Assembly (NCBI GenBank): GCA_050084985.1
Contig: JBITNC010000002.1
Location: 22,630,001 to 22,694,000 of the forward strand
Reading direction: 5' to 3'
Length of the DNA stretch: 64,000 nt
Source: Nageia nagi
Lineage: Eukaryota; Pinophyta
Each line of letters opens with the position of its first letter. Positions within the stretch are counted from its first letter, which is position 1. Below the pieces are notes generated by a model that searched no databases, was not told the origin of the DNA, and was given only the letters and a program-made list of their open reading frames with translations. The translations under genes and the position numbers were made by a program. Positions 43,227 through 54,439 of the stretch are shown here, piece after piece.

Positions 43227-43240
43227 TGGTATCAGAGCCA
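43227..43240 (+). other. tRNA-iMet primer-binding site of the copia element
   Basis: TGGTATCAGAGCCA three bases after the LTR end, a perfect plant initiator tRNA site. Confidence 0.9.
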
Positions 43241-46008
43241 CTTAAAGGCTCATCTTCATATCCTTGGTGTGGAAGCTACATCTTGGTGATCTTCACTTCT
43301 CATCCTTCACTTTGTTGTTGAGGTAAAAATCAAGAGAAGGTATAAATTAAATTCCCCCCTCTTTTTTTTGCATTATTACATTTTATTACTAACATATTAC
43401 TTATTATGTGTTACCCTTTCTTTTGAGTATAATATGGATAACAAAATTGCAAAATTTTAAGTTCATGTTAACCTCCTATGATTACTTGCAATTTTTTTTA
43501 ATTGCTACAAGTTTTTCTATGAATAAGGGTTCATTATATAAAATTATTTAATATTACAAAGGTAATATTACAAAATATGCTTAAAAGTAAGAAATATGAT
43601 GCAATTTTTTTTACCATTTTTTTATACTAACCTTTTGTTTAAAGGTGTAAGTACATTTTTTTAATATGTATTTTTTTAAAAATATGTATAAATGTTAAGA
43701 TTTAAACAAAAACAAACACTACTATTTTTTTAGTTTTTTTTTACCATTTGTCTATTTCAAAATGGGAGGACAACATGCATATTCTTACATTCATGTTGTA
43801 AAAGTAAAATTTTTGCATTTTTTTCTTCAAATTTTTGCAACCAATAGTTAACAACTCCTCCTCTTGTGGTGACTTTCTTCTCCCTGCCATCCTCTCCTCC
43901 TCCCATGTTGGGCATCTCGATAACCCTTCATCGTGGTTATGTTGCTTTGGCTATGGGTAGTGCTTATTGTGTTGGCACATTACGGTTTGTTATCCATGGC
44001 TCCTACACACAGATCTCATGCACCCTCCTCTATAATGCCATTCCCCACTCCCAACATCACATCTACCTCCTTGCAACCAAATGCACTCTTCACTACCCAA
44101 ATTAGATGTCCAAAATTCGATATGGTCTAGCTTCTCCAACAAATCGGCCAGGGTTTGCACTTAGGACTTTTGAATCCAATTTGCAAGCTCCATAAGTGTT
44201 GCTAGTGTGCCTTTTTTTACCTTATCACACTTTCTTGACTCTTACAATGCAACCCATGCTTCTTGCATTTTATGTGATCATATGTGGTATTTGCTCACCT
44301 TTCTTTTGGCTATCTCCATTGTATCTCCTCCACTTACCTCTTGCCACGCATGCCATGCCTTTTTTTCCCTATTATGGCCCCTTTTTCATTGCATGTTCTA
44401 GTTTTTTTTTCAAATAACTACACCCATGCTTTGAATATTATTTTTTTTCCTTCCTTTTTTTTTCACTTAGGTGGCACTTGTTAGTATCCCCTTCAACCGA
44501 ATTTGTTTTCCCATGCCTACCTACTTTGTGCATTTTTTTCAATACTGCCCTCATTTTCCATACCTAATCTTTTTTAAGGGATCTTATGTTTTTTAAGTCA
44601 AAGGAGGTAGATATGATACATATTTGACTTCACTTTTTGGATTTATTTATTTTTTTATCAAATCTTATGTCTATCCATCAGCATTATTTTTTTTACCTAT
44701 GTATCTCTTAAAGGGATCATATTGCCTCAAAAGTGTTTTTTAAGTAAACAATATGGGGAGGAATTTTTTGACATTTTTACTTAAAAATATTAGAATGCAT
44801 GCAATTTTTTTTTTTTACATTTTTAGAATGAATGCATACTTAAGGTTCTATATATCTCTATAAAAATATTAGAATGCATGCAATTTTTTTGACATTTTTA
44901 GAATGAATGCATACCTAAGATTCTATATATCTCTTTAAGCATTCATTTTTTATGCAAATTAAGGGACTGTTGCATGCTTAATTTAAGAATGATGCATTCT
45001 TACTTAATTCTTTAAGTTAATGGAATGATTCAAGCTTATTACTTTAAATTTTTAAGTTGTGAGGTAATTTATGAATTGTTGCATGCTTAATTTAAGATTG
45101 ATGCATTCTTACTTAATTCTTTAAGCTAATGGAATAATTCAAGCTTATTAATTAAAATTTTTAAGTTATGATGCAATTGATGATGAACTTGTGCAAAATA
45201 AAATATGATGTAATGATGTCCTATAGGGTTTTATGAACAAAACCCATTGGACACTTAGGTTTCAAGTTATTGAATGGATGATGTTTTTACTTATGATCTT
45301 TTATTTCATATTTTGCATTTTGATTTATTTGCTTATGCAAACAAAAATACAAACATTGATATGAGTAACCCCCTAAAATGAACACATCTGCATGTACTTT
45401 CTACAACATGACTTGTTTAAGGAGTCATGAGGTGAGGACAAGCGAATTGGAGCCTTTAAGTTCGAAAATCCAAGTGGTGAAAAGTCTGTACTACTTAATT
45501 ACCTCTAAATCCTCTGTTGGTCTATACATAACTCTATTAGATGGACAGGTATGTTTGTAGTGATACCACATATTTGCCCATCCATTTAGGGATTATCCTA
45601 ATAACCTAGGAGGATAACTTGAAACCTAATCAAGATTAATAATTTGATCGATCCAATAAATATCAAAACCTTAGAAAATAGCTAATACTTTTCTTTATGA
45701 GAGTATATTGCTATCCAAGGGGAACTAGTTGAGGATTGGTTAGACCTAGGCTCCTCTTGTGTGAGCATCTAGGTGAAGGCCTAATTTTAGATAAGAAAAC
45801 AAACCTCAACAATGTCACTCTACATCTACGGTTCTTAAGATATGAAATGTATTTGGGTACATGGGTTATTATTTCAATATTTGCACTTATGAATCAAATA
45901 AAGCATGTATTTAATGTTAAATATAACATGTATTATTTATTTGGTTTATTGAAAACACATGCTTATTATTTCAATTTTTTTATATAGCAAATGGGAGAAT
46001 CTTTTTTA
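43241..46008 (+). other. Long leader of the copia element, no clear gene
   Basis: About 2.8 kb between PBS and gag, far longer than in typical copia elements. It is T-rich with many poly-T runs. Short plus frames at 43866-44484 are closed by frequent stops and look like chance. It contains two tandem duplications (44770-44935 and about 44960-45180). It may include DNA picked up by the element. Confidence 0.5.
44770..45180. repeat. Two tandem duplications in the copia leader
   Basis: A unit of about 75-80 bp with TATTAGAATGCATGCAATTT is doubled at 44780-44935. A unit of about 110 bp with ATTTAAGAATGATGCATTCT or ATTTAAGATTGATGCATTCT is doubled at about 44970-45180. Confidence 0.7.
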
Positions 46009-46890
46009 CCCAAACACATTCTTGATGGTTCCAACTATGGGATTTGAAAACTTCGAATGAAAGTTGAATTACAGGAAAGGAAGCTATGGCAAATAATGAT
46101 TGAGAACATTGTACTTCCTACAGATGAGAAAACACTAGAGGCATATAAAATAAAAAATGAATTGGCAACCTCCATGATTTATCATGCAATTTCAGATGAA
46201 GTGCTCTTGATGATATTCTCCTCAAACTCGGTAAAGGAAGCATGGTATAAGCTAAAGCAAATCTATCTTAGCTCAAAATTTTCAAGAAGGTTTACCATTC
46301 TTCAAAAGTTGCTTCAATCTTGTTGAGGGGAAGATGAAAGTGTTGCTATCTACGTGACAAAAATCATTGATATAAGAATCCAACTTGTTGCTTATGGGTG
46401 CAATTAGATCAATGATGAATTCATGGTCTTCATCATTCTTAAAAGCCTCTCGATAAAGTTTGGAAACTTTGTAACAAGGTTTGATGATGAAAAATAAGTC
46501 ATCTCCCTTGAGAACCTTTTAAGGCACCTATTGATGCATAAGGAAACCCTTAACAATAAAGGGTTGATTTCTTCTACTAAGGAGAATAATGTTGCTCTTG
46601 GAGCAACCAAAACTTCTTTCAAAAAGAGGTTCAATCATCACAAGAAATCTTACCCTCTTCCAAAAGGTCTGAGAAAAGAGGTAGTGGCTACAACAGTAAT
46701 AGGAATAACAAAAACAACAAACACAGTAATAAGAACAATAGTACCAACAATCACAGAGATGGAAAAGGCAAAATAAACACTCTTTATCCTAAGAAAAAGT
46801 TTGATGGCCATTGTAACTATTATGGCATATAAAGTCACAAAGAAGTTGATTGTTACAAAAAGAAAAAGGAGAAAATGTAAAACAACAATA
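46009..46890 (+). pseudogene. Copia gag
   Basis: FLPKHILDGSNYGI near 46000 and AWYKLKQIYLSSKFSRRFTI (near 46240) match the copia gag/UBN2 domain. A basic region and a decayed zinc knuckle (HCNYYGI, then SHKEVDCYKK, near 46810) follow; the second Cys is lost. Stops at 46045 and 46324 and others break it. It formed virus-like particles in active relatives. Confidence 0.8.
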
Positions 46891-47460
46891 TAAATGTAAA
46901 GAACTACAAAGGAAAAAAAATGTTCATGCTAATTGTGCTGCAACACTCTACTCCATGTCTTACACTTTTTCATCTAATTGGATTGTTGATTCTGGTTGCA
47001 CTAATCACCTATGCTTTGAAAGGAAAAAATATAGAACTTTCATAAGTATAATAAGGATGCAATTATGATAGGTGATAACTCTACCCTTGAAATCCAAGGA
47101 ATTGGAAGTGTGCTAATTCATGGAAAGATTCTTGACAAGGTTCTTTATGTTCTTAAGTTAAGGATGAACCTTCTCTCCATAATCCAAGTTGCTAGGAAAA
47201 GATACTCTTTTGAGTTCAATTCTCAAAGCTAGTACATTAAGAAAGGACTTACCACTTTGGTTAAAGGATTAGTGAAAGATAACCTCTACATTATGGATCA
47301 AGTTCCATCAAATATGTGTCTTACTACTAATGTATGTTCTAAAGGCAATCTTTGGCACCATCGTTTAGGGCATCTTAACCATAGAGTATTCAAGTCATGA
47401 AAACCCAAGAACTTATGGAAGGTTTACCTTCAATTTTTCCTTCGATTGGTCTATGCTAGA
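46891..47460 (+). pseudogene. Copia protease and pre-integrase region
   Basis: NWIVDSGCTNHLCFERKKY (near 46978) holds the D-S-G aspartic protease motif. LWHHRLGHLNHRVFKS (near 47350) is the GAG-pre-integrase motif with its His residues. One or more frameshifts separate them. Confidence 0.8.
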
Positions 47461-47499
47461 AGTGCATTCTTGGTAAGATGAACAGATAAAAGTTTGAAA

Positions 47500-48210
47500 A
47501 AGATAAGGCAATAAGAGCATCTCAACTTCTTCAACTTATGCATTCAAATTTGATGGGTCCATTTTAGACTAAGTCGCTTGGAGGAGCATCTTACACCTTA
47601 ACTTTCATTGATGACCTTAGTAAGATGACCTTTGGGTATCTACTTGAGCACAAGGATCAAACTTTTGAGACTTTTAGGGTTTTTAAGGCCTTTGTTGAGA
47701 ATCAAACTAACCTTAAAATCAAAATGTTGAGATTAGATAATGGAGGAGAATATAACAACAATGAGTTTAATGACTATTATGCTAAGTATGGAATTAAGAG
47801 GCAGTTTATAATTCCATACACTCCTCAACAGAATAGTGTTTTCGAATGAAAAAATAGAACAATCATGAAGATGGCTAGATGCATGTTTTGTAATCTTCCT
47901 AAGTTCTTATGGGGTGAAGCTATGAGCATTGCTATTTACACCTTGAATAGGTGTCTCACAAAAGTTATTCAAAATAAAACTCCTTTTGAGGTATGGTTAG
48001 GAAGAAAACCTAACATTTCTCACTTGAAGGTGTTTGGTTGTGAAGCTTTCTCTTACATTATTTCTGAGAAAAGGAAGAAGTTGGACCATAGAGCTAATAA
48101 ATGCATCTTCATGGGTTATGATAGTCAGCATAGAGGATACAAGATTTACTCTTCCACCTATAAAGTAGTATTCATTTCAAATAATTTCAAGTTCAATGAA
48201 CTTCTTGAAT
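47500..48210 (+). pseudogene. Copia integrase
   Basis: TLTFIDDLSKMTFGYLLEHK (near 47600) and LRLDNGGEYNNNEFNDYYAK (near 47730) give two catalytic Asp positions. IPYTPQQNSVFE (near 47814) ends at a TGA where the family has the catalytic Glu region. LWGEAMSIAIYTLNRC and HLKVFGCEAF follow. The core is well preserved apart from the stop at 47847. Confidence 0.88.
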
Positions 48211-48429
48211 AATCTACTTCTAACATGAATATTGATGATCCAAAGAACTCTTCAGATGCTCCTAGTTGGTTGGATATTGATAAAGATAAGTCACCATAAG
48301 AACAAAATTCTTCAACATAAAAGGTAACAAAAAGTATGATTTTGAACAAATATTTACTTACCAAGATTGACAACAACCATGAGCCCTCAACCTTCAAATA
48401 AGCTTCTAAGCACGAGTGCTAGATAGAAT

Positions 48430-49165
48430 CCATGAAAGTGGAGTATGAGGCACTTATGAAAAATAAAACTTGGAACTTGGTTCTTTATCCCAATGATAAG
48501 AATGTGATTAGCAATAAGTGGGTCTACAAGGTCAAGTTCAATTTTGTTGGAGATATTAAGAAATACAAGGCAAGGTTAGTAGCTAAAAGTTTTGCTCAAA
48601 AATATGATGTAGATTATGAGAAAACCTTTGCTCCCATGGCAAAGATGCCTACTATGAGAGTTTTTCTTGCACTTTCTATAGCTCAAGGATGGAAAGTTTT
48701 TCAACTTGACATTAAGAGTGCATTTTTCAATGGTGACTTGGATGTGGAAATATTCATGCATCAACTAGAAGAGTTCATTGTGCAAGGCAAAGAGTCCTTT
48801 GTGTGCAAGCTTAAGAAGTCTTTGTATGGACTTAACCAAGCACCTTGAGCCTGGTATAGAAAGATTTTAAGGTACTTTACAAAAATTGGATTCTCCAAGT
48901 ATTTTTTTGACTCCAATCTATATGTGCTCCATTAAGGAAAAAATATGGTTTTGATTCTCCTTATGTGGATGATCTTTTGATTACTGGGAATAATGATGTA
49001 ATCATTCACAAGTGCATATCCAAACTTAAGGCAACATTTGAAATGACTAATCTTAGTCTCTTGCACTACTATCTTGGCATGCAAGTGTATCAATACAAGG
49101 ATTATACTTACCTTAATCAATCTAAGTATATATCAGACATCTTGTAGAAGTTTGGAATGAAGGCA
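48430..49165 (+). pseudogene. Copia reverse transcriptase
   Basis: WNLVLYPNDKNVISNKWVYK (near 48470), KARLVAKSFAQKYDVDYEKT, VFQLDIKSAFFNGDLDVEIF (near 48700, first catalytic Asp) and KKSLYGLNQAP (near 48815) are all present. The Y-V-D-D-L-L-I-T-G motif lies near 48961 across a frameshift. LLHYYLGMQVYQYKDYTYLN (near 49058) follows. Stops at about 48846 and 49146. Confidence 0.88.
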
Positions 49166-49917
49166 TGTAGATATGCTGCAATCCCAATCTCTCTTAGAAT
49201 CACTATTTCTCTATGCTCCACCTCTCAGTTAGCTGATGCTATAGTTTATAGGCAATTGATTGGTAGTCTTTGTATTTGATGATCTTTAGGCTATATATTG
49301 CCTTTGCAATGAATATGATGGAATAATTTATGTAAAAACCTTATATGGAGCACCTCAATGTTGTTAAACATATTTTGTGGTATGTTGCAGGGACTAAGGA
49401 TCTTGCTCTCAAGTATTCCAAGTTGCCCTCGATTGTTTTCTTTGGATTCTCAAATTCTAACTATGGGGGAGATAGAGATGATAGGAAATCAACCTTTACA
49501 TATGTGTTTAGCATTAGTTCTGGTGCTATCTCTTGGACTTTCAAGAAGCAACCTACTATTTCTTTTTCCACCATAGAAGTTGAATGTCATGCCATGTATG
49601 TTGTAGCCTAGGAAGCCATTTGGTTAAGGCATATTCTGAAAGAAATTGGGTATGAGGCTCATCTTTAATCTCTTTCGATAATCAATTAGCTATTTCTTTG
49701 GCTAAGAATCTAGTGTTTCACTAGAGAATAAAACATGTGAAAATTCATGCTTATTTTATCAGGGAGAAGGTTCTTGATGGCTTCATCCACTTAGAGTATT
49801 TTCCATCCACATTGAACTTTACTGATTTATTCACCAAGCCCATCCTAAAAGCTCAGTTTTGTAAGCTCAAGGATGCTATCAAGTTGGTGAAGTTACCCTC
49901 AAGAGGGAGTGAAGTTT
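49166..49917 (+). pseudogene. Copia RNase H and C-terminus
   Basis: EHLNVVKHILWYVAGTKDLA (49348) opens the RNase H region. FSNSNYGGDRDDRKSTFTYV and TISFSTIEVECHAMYVVA (near 49555) are its core, then KHVKIHAYFIREKVLDGFIH and LNFTDLFTKPI end the polyprotein at 49917. Stops at 49609 and nearby. Confidence 0.85.
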
Positions 49918-49989
49918 GAATTCTTGGGTTGAATTCATGTTTGTGATGACAACTTCACCCTAGGAGGATTTTATGTTGTATAGTGTAGA

Positions 49990-50195
49990 TTTTATTGTAT
50001 ACCTTCATGGTAAGTTCACTCTATGTGAGGAACTTATTGTACAAATAGAGTTGATTTTGTTGTATACCTTCATGGTAAGTTCACTCTATGTGAGGAACTT
50101 ATTGTATAAATAGAGTTGATTTTGTTGTACACCTTCATGGTAAGTTTGTTCTGCATGAGGAACTTGTTGTACAAATTGGCCAATTTTGCAATGTT
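49990..50195. repeat. Three tandem 65-bp units in the copia 3' UTR
   Basis: ACCTTCATGGTAAGTT recurs at 50001, 50066 and 50131, with CTATGTGAGGAACTT or CTGCATGAGGAACTT inside each. It leads into the following shorter repeat, which shares GAGGAACT. Confidence 0.85.
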
Positions 50196-50665
50196 CAATT
50201 ATCCATATGTGAGAAACTCTTATGTGTCTTTTAGCACTATTCAGTTATCCATATGTGAGGAACTCTTATGTGCATCCTCTATTTTTGATCAATTTTGCAC
50301 TATTCAGTTATTTATATGTGAAGAACTCTTATGTGCATATTTTATTTGTGATCAATTTTGCATTGTTCAATTATCCATATGTGAGGAACTCTTATGTGTC
50401 TTTTGGCACCATTCATTTATCCATATGTGAAGAACTCTTATGTGCATACTCTATTTGTGATCAATTTTGCACTTTTTAGTTATCCATATGTGAGAAACTC
50501 TTATGTGTCGTGTGGCACTATTCAGTTATCTATGTGTGAGGAACTCTTATATGCATGATCTAGTACTATTCAGTTATCCATGTGTGAGGAACTCTTATGT
50601 GTCTTTTGGCACTATTCAGTTATCCACATGTGAGGAACTCTTATGTGCATGCTCTATTTTGTAAT
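50195..50665. repeat. Minisatellite in the copia 3' UTR (about 45-65 bp units)
   Basis: TTATCCATATGTGAGGAACT and close variants occur about eight times, separated by alternating spacers with GATCAATTTTGCA or TTTTGGCACTATTCA. The regular higher-order alternation suggests unequal exchange or slippage. Confidence 0.85.
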
Positions 50666-51105
50666 GATAATCAACACATATTTTATATACAGTAGGTGAC
50701 TATAAGTGTTTGGCATGGCATCTTCATGATGACTTATAGTGCACCATTGATCAGTTCATTATGGCATTTGTGTGATTCATCTATCCCTATTGATATGAAT
50801 ATGATGCATCTAACTAATCTTGTTATTTGAGCTACTGATGACTTGCAAGTTCCTCTGAGATTGCAAGTGCTAACCTCAAGTATGCAGGCTCTTCGAGACT
50901 CTTTATGACTTCTAGTTGGATGACTACTTTATGTACATTGAAACCAGTTATGGTTAATGATTGTATTTGGAAAAGTAGTGAGTCTCAAACTAAATCTTTC
51001 CTACTTCACAAATATGTAAAAAATTCTCATCTTCATTGTATCTATTTGGATAACTCTCTTACTTTCTCTTCTTCTTCTCTCTTACACGCTCTATCCCAAT
51101 ATTGC
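50666..51105 (+). other. Copia 3' untranslated region, no gene
   Basis: The closed 75-codon frame at 50905-51132 runs into the LTR and has no recognisable domain. The stretch ends in the PPT. Confidence 0.5.
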
Positions 51106-51117
51106 ATTAAGGGGGAG
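51106..51117 (+). other. Polypurine tract of the copia element
   Basis: TTAAGGGGGAG directly before the TGTTGGAATG start of the 3' LTR. Confidence 0.85.
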
Positions 51118-51590
51118 TGTTGGAATGTATAATGCATTATTGTAAAATTTGTATTACATATTTTATGTAAATTCATTAATACTTAAGGGTATTATTTGAT
51201 ACCTTAAGTATTTTAGTGAATATAATAATGTAACTTGTCCTACACTTCAAGTCATGAGCATGTCCCTTGGATCAAAGATATGCATTTCATGCTTAAGTCA
51301 TCCAAGGGGGGATTTGGCCTATAAATAGAAGGATCCCCATTTGTAATGATACACCAATTGTGGAGTAAGGATAAGATATAGGATAGAAGTGTAGGAATTG
51401 AGATCAAGGATTGTAAGAGAGTGGTATTTGTGAGAGAAGTAAAGATCTAGTTAGTGGATGTACTCTTAGTTGGAGAAACCATTTTACATCTTGTGTTGTG
51501 AGATTGATTTATGTATTTGTTGGATTTAATTATGAGTTTTCATATGATCTTGGTAGTTTAGAAATTATATTATTAGTGTTAATTCCTTCA
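51118..51590 (+). repeat. 3' LTR of the nested copia element
   Basis: 473 bp, from TGTTGGAATG to CCTTCA, with a TATA box at 51320-51327. It is about 92% identical to 42750-43223 by my count; most changes are C/T or G/A. Confidence 0.92.
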
Positions 51591-51595
51591 AAGAT

Positions 51596-51971
51596 CATTT
51601 GAAGGATTGCAACTTGCTTTGTCTATCTATATTGTGCATCTATTATTCTATAAGTTCGCATGTATGTTCATCATTTGATTATTCATTAATTTTCTCATTG
51701 CTACATTCTTGTTCACATTTGTAATTTTGCTCATCTTATAGCATCGATGACATGCCAATCTAGGACACAAATGGTGTACCTATTCATGAATGTATTCTCT
51801 ATCCTTGTGCATTTTCTAGTTAAAGGAACACATATTGAATCTAAGTAAACACTATGGCATTCATGTTACATGTTACTATCATATTTCTGATATATATATC
51901 AATATTTACAAAGTAAAGCAATAGTGCATTAATCACCCCATTTGCATTAATTGCATTATTTAGCATCTACA
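51596..51971 (+). repeat. Tat 3' LTR, second part
   Basis: Continues the Tat LTR after the AAGAT duplication and ends GCATCTACA. Joined with 42487-42749 the LTR would be about 640 bp. Confidence 0.7.
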
Positions 51972-52719
51972 AGAATAACCACCGAACCAACCCTTTCTTT
52001 TTGAGATATTTTTGTTGTGAAATTGCTAGCAATAAGGTATTATATTTTCATGAATTATTAAAGTTATAAAGATATTTTTGTTGATTATCATATACCATTA
52101 GAAATATCTTCTTAATAAATTTACAATGGTATATACCACTCTATAGTTTATTTTGAGTTCACCACCTTATTTATCATAAATTCATCCCTATACTGAAAAC
52201 TACAATTTTAACAACTCACTTGACCAAAAAGGGGCTTTGGAGGTGATTGATTTGACAATTTTGGTATGGTAATTTTGACCAACTCATTTTCTAGTTTTAG
52301 TGGTGGTTTTAAAATTGTCCCCTAAATCTTAAGAAGGTAGGTAAAAGCTACCTCTTAATTTCAACAAAAAAATCTCAAGTAGGGAACTTAGGTGAGCACT
52401 TATAATATTTTGATTTTTTGAGTAGCAACCAAAGGGTATAGAACTTAATGCTACCATTTCAAGCTGAGGGGATTAGAGCACTTAGAACATTTCTAATTTG
52501 TAGAGTTGATCCAAGGGGGTTAGAGCACTTAGAGCATTTCCAATTTACAAAGCCAATTCGAGGGTATTGTAGAGAGCACCCAATAGGTATTATTTTATGT
52601 ATCTTATCAAGCAACTACATGCTTCTGGAATAAAAGTCTCTAGGGCCTTCCTCATAAAACCCTTTTTGCACATATCCTACAATCATTGCAAACCATCAAA
52701 TTATGTTTGCATCATGTAC
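51972..52719. other. No gene seen
   Basis: AT-rich flank of the Tat element. A short near-duplicate (GGGGATTAGAGCACTTAGA and GGGGGTTAGAGCACTTAGA) lies at about 52468-52540. Confidence 0.35.
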
Positions 52720-53115
52720 CTTATTAAATAATCCATTAGCCTTATGTAGTTTTCCATATTTTGCATACATCATGTGATCTATTAAGGTACTCACAAACAT
52801 AAAATTCAATTTGCAAGCACCAAGTGGACACATCCACACACCCATTTAAGTTTTTATGGGTATTTTTACAATATCTTATTAAACAATTCTTGGCATTTTG
52901 TATTTTTTCATATTTTGTATACATGTGATCTATTAGGGCACTCATAACCACAACATTGAATTTACAAGTACCAAGATGATACAACCACATCCAATCCAAG
53001 TTTTATAGGTATTTTGGTAATATCTTATCAAACAATTCTTAACCTTGTGTATTATTCCATATTTTGCATACATGTAATCTATCATGGCACTCCTAACCAT
53101 AATATTCAATTTACC
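52720..53115. repeat. Tandem repeat of about 149-bp units
   Basis: ATATCTTATTAAACAATTCT at 52871 and ATATCTTATCAAACAATTCT at 53020 mark the step, and a third diverged unit starts near 52722. Units share TTTTGCATACATCATGTGAT-like and CACATCCA words with the array at 36890-37565. Confidence 0.7.
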
Positions 53116-53439
53116 ACCATCTAATTAAAATTGATTTATGATGCCAACTAAAAGATAAATAATACACATCATAATAAGAATAGAAATTTGTATGAGGAGC
53201 GAGGGTCCATGAATCGCATGATAACACTAAAGCATATAATTTTAAATCATATAAGGATTAGAGCAAATTTAGGAAATTATAACCTTATGGAGAGTGTTCT
53301 TTCCAATCAAATGTGGGAGTCCTAGATCCATAGGGATGGAGGTGCAAAAGTCTCCTTTCATGAATTGATGGGTTCTTATGCTTCATTGGAGATATCTTTG
53401 TAGGTAACATATATAACTAGGTCTTTAAGAGGCTTCTCC

Positions 53440-54435
53440 TCCTAGATTGAAAAATCCTCTTGATACAAGCCAAGATTAGCCAAAATATCTGCTAATCCAT
53501 TTTCTTCTATGAAGATATGGAATATTTGAAATTAAGATAATTTTGAGAGCCATTATTTCATATCATCAAACATCCTAACTTGGTTCCAAGTGGGTTCTTG
53601 GGAGCCTCTTAAAGTATTTATGATATTAAGGGAGTATTCTTATATAATGACCTTCTTAAAGGGTTTATTACTTAGAATTTAGATACCTTAGAAATCTTGT
53701 TTGGCTTCCATAAAATGAATTTATTGATGGCTAATCTTTTATACAAAGGTTGTTAGGATTGTTCTTTTATGGTCTTTGGTGATTCCTCATAGTCTAAAGT
53801 CTCATTGGTTTCCCTTGGAGGCCTTATCAAAATTTATTTTTACCCAACCTTCTGAGGGAGGTATCCACTTTACAAGAGATATATCAATCTTTACCTCCTC
53901 ATGTGAGATCCCTTTGTGAGTCATTCACCACTAAGAAGTTATCCTTTCCTCTTATGTCGACTTAGAGTAGGATTTTAAAGAGGCCATTGAAATATTTTCT
54001 AGGATTGCATTAGAGATCTTTCTCCAGACCATAGCTTCATTACGTAAGACATTCTTGAAAGCTCTTATATTTCTTTCCTTCCAAATTCTTCAACAAAAAT
54101 ATGGAAGATTGAGGTTCCATAACATTTTCAAATTTGATCTTCATGAAGGATGAATCCAACTTAGAATGAAATATCTAATAGTTTCCTATGAGACCCAACA
54201 AAAATTAAAAGATTACGAAAGGAAAGAAAATATGTTCTTAGTAAAATAATAATCAAGGATAAGTTATTTCACAAATTTTTCTTAGGTGTCACAAAGGTAA
54301 CACCTATTTGGAATAGGAATCCCTCTTTTCTGGAAGTTATCAATAGTAAGTATCTTGTTCAGGGAAACCAACCAAAAAAAGAAGTTCACCTTTGTGAATA
54401 GTTTTTTGAACCTAACTTGGGAACTAAAATCCAAT
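53440..54435 (-). pseudogene. LINE zf-RVT and RNase H-like C-terminus
   Basis: FFWLVSLNKILTIDNFQKRG followed by IPIPNRCYLCDT (54400-54285) is the zf-RVT region. IWKERNIRAFKNVLRNEAMV (near 54050) is the usual W-K-E-R-N-x-R motif. IFHIFIEENGLADILANLGL (53530-53465) ends the RNase H domain, with the N-x-x-A-D-x-L-A block. Confidence 0.8.
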
Positions 54436-54439
54436 CTCT

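Larger units (their letters stand above)
42750..51590 (+). mobile_element. Full-length Ty1/copia element (8.8 kb), nested in the Tat LTR
   Basis: Its 5' LTR is 42750-43223 and 3' LTR 51118-51590. AAGAT flanks it on both sides (42745-42749 and 51591-51595). The order is LTR, PBS, a 2.8-kb leader, gag, protease, integrase, RT, RNase H, a repeat-rich 3' UTR, PPT, LTR. I count about 38 differences over 473 aligned LTR positions, so it is old, and all frames are broken. Confidence 0.92.
37570..51971 (+). mobile_element. Tat-type Ty3/gypsy element, truncated at 5', 3' LTR split by a copia insertion
   Basis: The element contains RT, RNase H, an additional RNase H-like domain and integrase (37900-41246), a 192-bp tandem repeat region, a PPT, and a 3' LTR (42487-42749 plus 51596-51971). 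The second RNase H placed between the first RNase H and integrase marks the Tat/Ogre lineage. Gag and 5' LTR are not found. All frames are broken. Confidence 0.8.

Noticed and set aside
43226-43240. tRNA gene fragment (also at 9115, 14030 and 28194)
   Set aside because: The match is only the short tRNA 3'-end complement directly inside an LTR, so it is a primer-binding site.
43866-44484. Several overlapping 60-80 codon plus-strand frames
   Set aside because: They lie in three frames of T-rich leader DNA, have no domains or splice context, and fit chance.
50195-50665. CRISPR-like array of repeats and spacers
   Set aside because: The spacers are themselves repeated, the units are imperfect, and the stretch lies between copia RNase H and its 3' LTR in plant DNA. 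It is a minisatellite.
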